Assembly (NCBI RefSeq): GCF_022682495.2
Contig: NC_071388.1
Location: 175,427,622-175,491,621, forward strand
Origin: Desmodus rotundus
Lineage: Eukaryota; Chordata; Mammalia; Chiroptera; Phyllostomidae
DNA length: 64,000 nt
Direction: 5' to 3'
Below, piece after piece: positions 57,867 through 64,000 of the stretch. Made by a program: the position numbers and the translations under genes. The notes below the pieces were generated by a model that saw nothing but the letters and a program-made list of their open reading frames with translations, did not search any database and was not told where the DNA came from. Numbering within the stretch: the stretch's first letter is position 1; every line of letters begins with the position of its first letter.

Positions 57867-60676
57867 GGACTTCTGGACAATATGACGGCATAGATAAACA
57901 TGGTACACTTCATGTACAACCACATCAAAATTACAACTAAAATATAGAACAACCATCTTTCAGAACCATTAGAAATTAAGTAGAATGGAAATCTGACAAC
58001 TATGGAATTAAAGAAACCACACCCATCCAGACTAGTAGGAGGGGCAGAGACTAGAATGAGCTGGTCACACATCCACAAGTGATAGAAAAGAATTTGGGAG
58101 AGATATCTCAGGATCAAGGAGTCTAAGCCCCACACCATGATCGCAAGGCAAGGGTTCCAGACCAGGAAGATAAGTCCCCATAACTTCTGGCTAAAAAAAA
58201 AAATGGGGATTGAGTCAATGGAAGAAATTTATGGAGCCCCAAGCAGTTTCCCTTACAGAACTCACACACAGACTTAATCAGAATCACTCCCTCTGAGTTT
58301 CAGCACCAGGAAAGCAGTTTAGAAGGCACCAGTGGCATAGAGGGAGGAATTGAAGTGTCTGACATCGAGGCAGGAGATGGAGGACAGCTTTCTAACAGAC
58401 AGAAAAGTGGGCAGAGGCCATTGTCCCTTTTGTGAAACACCCTGCACAGAGTCACAGAGCTGGCAGGCAGGTGCCAGATCTGAAACTCCATCAACCTGGC
58501 AACCACTGTTTGTCTCACCCTGGAGGTTCCCTGAGACTCCTTCCCACCCAACTTATGGGTCTGCTGAGGCTGTTAACATTGACTTTCCCATATGAATGGC
58601 TGGTCTAGGCTCATGCTTCACAACTTCCTAAATCCTCTCAAACAAGCAAGAGCCAACTTAAATGAGCTCCCAGCCCCCATTAAGTGGCCCCAGGCCCAGC
58701 ACTAGCAAAAGCCAGCCTAGATTCACAGCTTGGCTTCACCTAGGAATCTCTAAGCCTAGCACAAGCACAATAAGCAGTCATCTCAAACTGCTTCATAGCC
58801 CATGTAAGATGGCCCCAGGCAGAACACAGGTGGGAACTGACCTAAGGTTATACCACCTTGGAAACTCCAGAGCCTGTGCACCCAGTAGACAACTACAGAC
58901 CATGTCAGATCATCACCACCCTGTCCCTGCACAGCTGATCCTCCACAAAGGGTGGAGGTTGGTGGTCCATGGTTACAGTCAGTCCTTGAAGATGACTGGC
59001 CTGGATAAATCTTTCCCATTGACCTGCCAACAGCAATCAAGGCTCAGCTACAAGAGGAGGGTCTACTTAGCCCACACAAAGGGCACACATCAAGTACCCA
59101 ATTTGGGTAATAGGGGACAACGCTGTGCCACTGAACTCTACAGGACACCTCCTACATTAGGCCATGCTACCAAGAAATAGCAGCTCTACCTAATACATAG
59201 AAACAAACACAAGAATACTGCCAAAATGAGGAGACAAAGAAACATGGCCTAAACGAAAGGACAGATCAAAACTCCAGAAAACAAGCTAAATGAAAGGGAA
59301 ATAAGCAATCTGTCAGATGCGCAGTTCAAAATACTGGTTATAAGGATGCTCAAGGAACTTAGTGAGGACCTCAGCAGCATAAAAAAGATCTAGTCAGAAA
59401 CAAAGGATACACTAATTAAAATGAAGAATAATTTACAGGGAAACAACAGTAGAGTGGATAAAGCCAAGAATCAAATCAATGATTTAAAACATAAAGAAGC
59501 AAAAAAAAAACCCACCAATCAGAAAACAAGAAGAAAAAAGAATACAAAAAAATAAGGATAGTATAAGGAGCCTCTGGGACAACTTCAAGAATTTCAACAT
59601 TCACATCATAAGGGTATCAGAAGGAGAAGAGAGAGAGCAAGAAGTTGGAAATCTATTTGAAAAAAAATAATAAAAGAAAACTTCCCTTACTTGGTGAAGG
59701 AAATAGTCATGCAAGTCCAAGAAGCACAGAGTCCCAAACAGATGGATGAAAAGAGGCCCACTCCAAGACACACCATAATTAAAATGCCAAAGATTAGAGA
59801 TAAAGAGAGAATCTTAAAAGGAGCAAGAGAAAAGCAGTTAGGTACCTACAGGGAGCTCCCATAAGATTGTCAGCTGATTTCTCAAAAGAAACTTTGCAGG
59901 CCAGAAAGAGATTGGCAAGAAATATTCAGAGTTATGAAAAGCAGGGACCCACACCCAAGATTGTTCTACCCAGAAAATATATCATTTAGAATTAGGGGTT
60001 TCTGGCCAAGATGGAGGCATAGGTAGACACACTGTGTCTCCTTGCACAACCAAAAGAAGGACAACAACAATTTAAAAACAAGAAACAACCAGCACTGACA
60101 GAAAATCAAACCCTATGAAGTCCGACAACCAAGGAGATAAAGAAGAAACATTCATCCAGACCGGTAGGAGGGGTAGAGATGGGCAGCCGGGCAGAGAGGA
60201 CTTGTGGCAAGGTGACGGCTGGCAGACCCCACAAGGTGGGGGCTAGCAGACCCCACAGCCCCACATTCGCACATAGATATACCAGGAGGAATGGCAGGGG
60301 AGCGAAGCAGACCATGCAACCCAGGGCTCTAGCGAGGGGAAATAAAGCCTCAAACCTCTGATTGAAAACACACGTGGGGGTTGAAGCGGCAGCAGGAGAA
60401 ACTCCCAGCCTCACAGGAAAGTTCGTTGGAGAGACTCACAGGGGCCTAGAAGCGTACACAAGCCCACCCACTTGGGAATCAGAACCAGAGGGGCCCAGTT
60501 TGATTGTGGGTAGCGAAGGGAGTGACTGAAATCCAGCAGAGAGTGGAACAAGTGCCATTGCTCCCTCTCAGCCCCTCCGCCATGTACAGTGTCACAGCGC
60601 AGCGACCGGCCTTACCTCGCCCTGGTCAACATCTAAGGCTCCGCCCCTTTACATAACAGGTGCGCCAAGAAAAAAA

Positions 60677-61582
60677 ATGTCCGAAATGAAAGAACAGATC
60701 AAAGCTCCATAAAAAAAATACAACTAAGTGATGAAGACATAGCCAACCTATCAGATGCACAATTCAAAACACCGGAGGGATTGGGAGAAAATGCAGATAA
60801 TTATAACTGAATAAAAATAAAAAAAATTAAAAGAAAAAAAACACTGGTAATCAGGATGCTCACAGAATTGCTTGAATTTGGTTGAAAATTAGATTAAAAA
60901 ATGAAGGCTGTGCTAAGAGAAACAAAATGTACAGGGAACCAATAGTGATGGGAAGGAAACTGGGACTCAAATCAAAGTTGTGGACCAGAAGGAAGAAAGA
61001 AACCTCCCACCAGAAAAGAATGAAGAAACAAGAATTCAAAAAAATGAGGAGAGGCTTAGGAACCTCCAGGACATCTTTAAACATTCCAACATCAGAATTA
61101 TAGGGGTACCAGAAGGAGAAGAGGAAGAACAAAAAATTGAAAACTTATTTGAACAAATAATGGAGAACTTCCCTAATCTGGCAAAGGAAATAGACTTCCA
61201 GGAAGTCCAGGAAGCTCAGAGAGTCCCAAAAAAGCTGGACCCATGGAGGAACACACCAAGGCACATCATCATTACATTCCCCAAGATGAAACAGAAGGAG
61301 AGAATCTTAGAAGCAGCCAGAGAAAAGGACACAGTTACCTACAAAGGAGTTCCAATAAGACTGTCAGTTGATTTCTCAAAAGAGACCTTCCAGGCAAGAA
61401 GGGGCTGGAAAGAAGTATTCCAAGTCAAGAAAGGGAAGGACCTACATCCAAGATTACTGCATCCAGCAAAGCTATCATTTAGAATGGAAGGGAAGATAAA
61501 GTGCTTCTCAGATAAGGTCAAGTTAAAGGAGTTCATCATCACCAAGCCCTTATTATATGAAATGTTAAAGGGATTTATCTAA
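60677..61582 (+). pseudogene. HAL1 B ORF1p, N-terminus broken, C-terminal 200 codons open
   Basis: RNA-binding ORF1p of L1/HAL1, a nucleic-acid chaperone of the retrotransposon RNP. The ATG at 60677 is followed by a stop at 60710-60712 (codon 12), and the 62-bp insertion shifts the coiled-coil part. From 60980 a 200-codon frame is intact: an RRM with NIRIIGVPEGEEEE at residues 37-50 and RNTPRHIIITFPK at 90-102, then the C-terminal domain VTYKGVPIRLSVDFSKET (119-136) and KLSFRMEGKIKCFSD (164-178), ending LLYEMLKGFI. The reading frame is well kept, but without the N-terminal coiled coil it should not trimerise. Confidence 0.85.
60776..60837 (+). mobile_element. 62-bp L1 3' terminus insertion
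   Basis: ttgggagaaaatgcagataa, ttataactgaataaaaataa plus an A-rich tail: the last ~40 bp of the L1 3'UTR (same terminus as at 53900-53935). TSD aaaacac(c/t)gg at 60766-60775 and 60838-60847, one mismatch. Element A has no insertion at the equivalent position. Confidence 0.82.
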
Positions 61583-62510
61583 CAAAAAGAAGATAAAAAA
61601 TATGAAGAGTAAAAATGACAGCAAACTCACAGTTATTAACAACCACATCTAAAACTAAAACAAAAGCAAACTAAGCAAACAACTAGAACAGGAACAGAAT
61701 CACAGAAATGGAGATCACAAGGAGGGTTGTCCACAGGGGAGTGGGAGGGGGAGAGAAGGGGGAAGGTACAGAGAATAAATAGCATAAGCGGCAGGTAGAA
61801 AATAGACAGGGGGAAGTAAGAATAGGATAAGAAATGTAGAAGCCAAAGAACTTATATGTATGACCCATGGACATGAACTATAGGAGGGTAATGTGGAAGG
61901 GAGGGGGTGGGCAGGATGGAGTGGAGGGGGGAGAATGGGACAACTGTAATAGCATAATCAATAAATATATTAAAAAAAAAAGAATTAAAGGGCAGATAAA
62001 GAGCTTCCCAGACTAGAAAAAACTCAAGGAGTTCATTATCACCAAACCATTATTATATGAAATTTTAAAAAGACTTATTTAAGAAAAAGAAGATCATATC
62101 TATGAACAATAAAAGGACAATAAATACATATGATATGTATCAATAATTAAATCTAAAACTATAAGCTAAGCAAACAAGGAGAAGGGAGACAGAATCATGG
62201 ATACGGAGAGTATTGTGATGGTTGCCATATGGGAGCAGCATGTAGGGGAGAATGAATGAAGAGGTGAGGGGATTAAGAAGTATAAATAGGTAGTCACAGA
62301 ATAGCCATGGGATGTAAAGTACAGTGTAGAAAATGGAGTTGCCAAAAAACCTATATTCATGACCCATGGACACGAACAATGGTGTGGGGAATGCTGAGGT
62401 CAGTGAGTGTGGCTAGGTGGAAAGGAGCAAAATGGGAAAAACTGGGACAACTGTAATAGCATAATCAGTAAAATATAATTAAAATAATAAAAATTAAAAA
62501 AATAAGTTAT

Positions 62511-62590
62511 ATACGTTTTCTAGACATAATGTCATTGTGTACTTAATAGACTACTATGGCACACTTACTAAACCACAGGACAGTGTACAT
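62511..62590 (+). mobile_element. Tigger DNA transposon, right part
   Basis: acgttttctagacataatgt, cattgtgtacttaatagact continue the Tigger1 consensus order ('agacataatgctattgcacacttaatagacta') interrupted at 57866. Confidence 0.8.
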
Positions 62591-63470
62591 GCAATGGCGT
62601 GGGTTGGAGCAGAGGTCTCTGAAGGGTGGCAGGAAGGCTGCCGAGGCTGCAGATTAGAATTACCACACCTTCTTCCAGGGTGGGAAAGGGGGCTAACAGA
62701 GCAAAAGGTACAGCATTTAAGACATTGTATAACAAAAGCAAAATAAAGCAGCCCCTCCCTTTGGAAGGAGGCTGCAGCCCTGGGGGGAAACTGTAAACAA
62801 AGAAGATGTGCCTGTGAGGATGTGCACCAGCAGAGTTACTCCTGAAGGAGCTTTAGGTGGCAGGGGCAGTTTGTACGATGCCTGCATGAGTCCTGGGGGC
62901 TGGATGCCCCGCCCTGGACTAACAGATGCAAGTGAACCTATGCATTGGTGAGAAACTTTTGCCCTGACTGAAGATGGCAGCCAAAATTGGGTCAAAGACA
63001 CTGGAGAGCTGACAAAAATGGCAGACACTGACATGCCACAGAAAAAGCTGACTCCCACTGCCTTCTTGTGCAGGTGGGATTTTGGGGAGGGCCTTTTAAA
63101 TAAGTAAAGGGCAAGAAAAACTCTGACTTTCTAGCTCTTTCACTTATGCTCTTGGTACAGGAGTTCGGCACCCAGAAGTCACTCTCTTGGTTTGCTTCTT
63201 GGTGCAAACTTTCTGGGCATTTTTCATGTGGACATTCTGGGCCTCCATCCCTGATGCCTGCACAGATGGTAACTCCTGTGGGACCAGAGAGATGCCGGGC
63301 CCAATAGGGGCATAGGTTCCACATGGACTGAAGCCTACTCTTGGGGGCAGGGTCCCACACTGGGATGTGTGCCTCCCTGGCTCCTGCCTCTAGTAAAGTG
63401 TTGCACTGCACACAGTTTCCTGGACTCCCACGTGAAAATTGAGAGCAGCACGTAACAGATCCTGAACGAG
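62591..63470 (+). mobile_element. LTR-like block (ERV?), unassigned
   Basis: GC-richer, with LTR texture: a TATA-like ttttaaataagtaaag at ~63094, a downstream cctctagtaaagtgttgcac and an end like cacgtaaca. Boundaries, strand and TSD are not established, and no retroviral genes are seen. The 171-codon minus-strand open frame 62992-63507 is probably chance. Confidence 0.4.
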
Positions 63471-64000
63471 AACATTGCTGGGAGAAGATGGTGACTCTGA
63501 AACACACAAGTGCGCATTCCAGGGAGGATGAAGATAGGTTTGCATGACCGGCTTAAAGACAGGTAAGGAAATGAGGAACTTCGGAGCACGGTTTTGGCTT
63601 GTCGTCTTTTGGGGAGCAAGAGATGTTCTGGATTTCGTGCGAAAGAGGGGTCAGAGCTGGAGCGCTCTTAGGCACCCCTCCCCCCCCCGAAATGTTGGAA
63701 CTTTGTTGACAAAAATCTGTTTCCTTCAACACAAATCATGGGTGTACGGAAAGGCAACAGCAGCTGAAGCCCAGTTGGCACAGTTACATAATAACATTTA
63801 CATGCACAGCGATATGTGCTCTTCTGCAATTGGGGAAATCAATTTATTCTGTATATTTATGTACTTAAGGTAGTGTCTTTTCTTCTGGTTTTTAATGGAC
63901 CTCATATTACACTCAATTTTTTTTAAATAGAGAATTAAATCATGATTTCTTGCCTTTCCCTTTCTTAATAAAAAGGGTTCCAAAAGTAGATTTCTAAGTT
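63471..64000. other. no assignable feature
   Basis: No gene recognised. Contains a run of ten C at 63678-63687. The 109-codon plus frame 63544-63873 has no domain resemblance. Confidence 0.4.

Larger units (their letters stand above)
59995..61980 (+). mobile_element. HAL1-type LINE 'B' (inner), full length, sense
   Basis: TSD agaatta at 59988-59994 and 61981-61987; element A reads on exactly after removing B and one TSD copy. 5'UTR 59995-60676 (ggggtttctggccaagatgg, CpG-richer), ORF1 60677-61582, 3'UTR 61583-61971 (gggacaactgtaatagcata, aatcaataaatata) and a 9-A tail. A 62-bp L1 tail has inserted in ORF1 (60776-60837). Younger than A. Confidence 0.9.
59250..62082 (+). pseudogene. HAL1 A ORF1p remnant (split by element B)
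   Basis: Codes for an L1 ORF1-like RNA-binding protein in an early-decayed state. The presumed ATG reads ACG near 59256. Identifiable parts: atcataagggtatcagaagg (IRVSEG, at the RRM 'IIGVPEG' site), the RRM end around 59760 (an RHTIIKMPK-like part) and the C-terminal domain around 59860 (LSADFSKETLQARKRLARN). The frame is broken, for example near 59672. ORF1 resumes at 61981 and ends at a taa at 62080-62082. Confidence 0.72.
57867..62500 (+). mobile_element. HAL1-type LINE 'A' (outer), sense
   Basis: 5'UTR 57867-~59250 (begins ggacttctggacaatatgac, cf. 'ttctggccaagatggcggc'), ORF1 ~59250-59994 and 61981-62082, 3'UTR to 62500 with terminus gacaactgtaatagcataat and an A-rich tail. No ORF2. Probable TSD aataaagtat (57857-57866) against aataagttat (62501-62510), 8 of 10. 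Element B splits its ORF1. Without B it is about 2.6 kb. Confidence 0.82.

Noticed and set aside
57641..58138. 165-codon minus-strand open frame
   Set aside because: Crosses Tigger and the HAL1 A 5'UTR in antisense; chance frame.
58662..59180. 172-codon plus-strand open frame
   Set aside because: Lies in the 5'UTR of HAL1 A. No domain resemblance, and the homologous 5'UTR of element B does not keep a comparable frame.
62992..63507. 171-codon minus-strand open frame
   Set aside because: Lies in an LTR-like block of higher GC, where long chance frames are expected; no domain motif.

Overview
Mammalian nuclear DNA, almost certainly from a bat. The window is AT-rich, has no recognisable host exon, tRNA or other functional RNA gene, and is built largely from interspersed repeats of very different ages. 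The diagnostic family is the tRNA-derived Ves SINE (5' end gccctggctggtgtggctc, B-box-like ggttcgattccc, pyrimidine-rich 3' half, AAAT-type tail). It occurs as seven full or near-full copies, one older variant and one 5' fragment. The copies resemble the subfamily I associate with Yangochiroptera, possibly noctilionoid or phyllostomid bats; this placement is inference from memory. L1, ORF1-only LINEs (HAL1 type), MIR, L2, MLT1, Tigger and a mariner remnant complete the mammalian picture.

Layout. 1-4 kb: minus-strand L1M/HAL1 remnants (ORF2 pieces, ORF1, 5'UTR) with a polypyrimidine tract. 5-12.7 kb: Ves copies, L2/MIR relics and ancient L1 ORF1 pieces. 13-17.2 kb: an ancient antisense LINE, an L1 3' fragment and a 1.9 kb 5'-truncated L1 with a 16-bp target-site duplication (TSD). 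17.8-22.9 kb: an ERV LTR, then an old L1 broken by an MLT1 LTR, a 177-bp insert at a TA, and a 789-bp solo LTR. 27.6-31.9 kb: two old L1s, one carrying a nested Ves and the other a nested 351-bp solo LTR. 34-38.3 kb: an L1 with an MLT1, then a full-length minus-strand HAL1 holding an unusual L1/Ves chimera. 39.8-44.6 kb: the most repeat-poor stretch. 44.6-50.4 kb: antisense L1/HAL1 relics, an old Ves, L2 and an RTE-clade LINE remnant. 51.2-52.9 kb: a 5'-inverted L1 with an apparent 3' transduction, then another Ves. 54.9-57.2 kb: mariner, MIR, L2 and L1 relics. 57.7-62.6 kb: a four-level nest (Tigger, HAL1, younger HAL1, 62-bp L1 tail). 62.6-63.5 kb: an LTR-like GC-richer block.

No operon-like or pathway-level system is present. 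Repeat identities come from recognising diagnostic stretches by eye, so family names are approximate and many boundaries are estimates. Boundaries set by TSDs or by exact resumption of the host repeat are stated as such. Long open frames here are LINE remnants or chance frames through repeats.

The most informative material concerns retrotransposition mechanism: (i) an L1 tail joined to an inverted Ves 5' end inside one TSD; (ii) a 5'-inverted L1 whose 3' flank, including a Ves, appears to have been carried with it to a new poly(A) tail; (iii) the four-deep nest, which orders several element lineages in time; (iv) perfect fold-back hairpins, at least one of them inside an L1, that look like local template switching.
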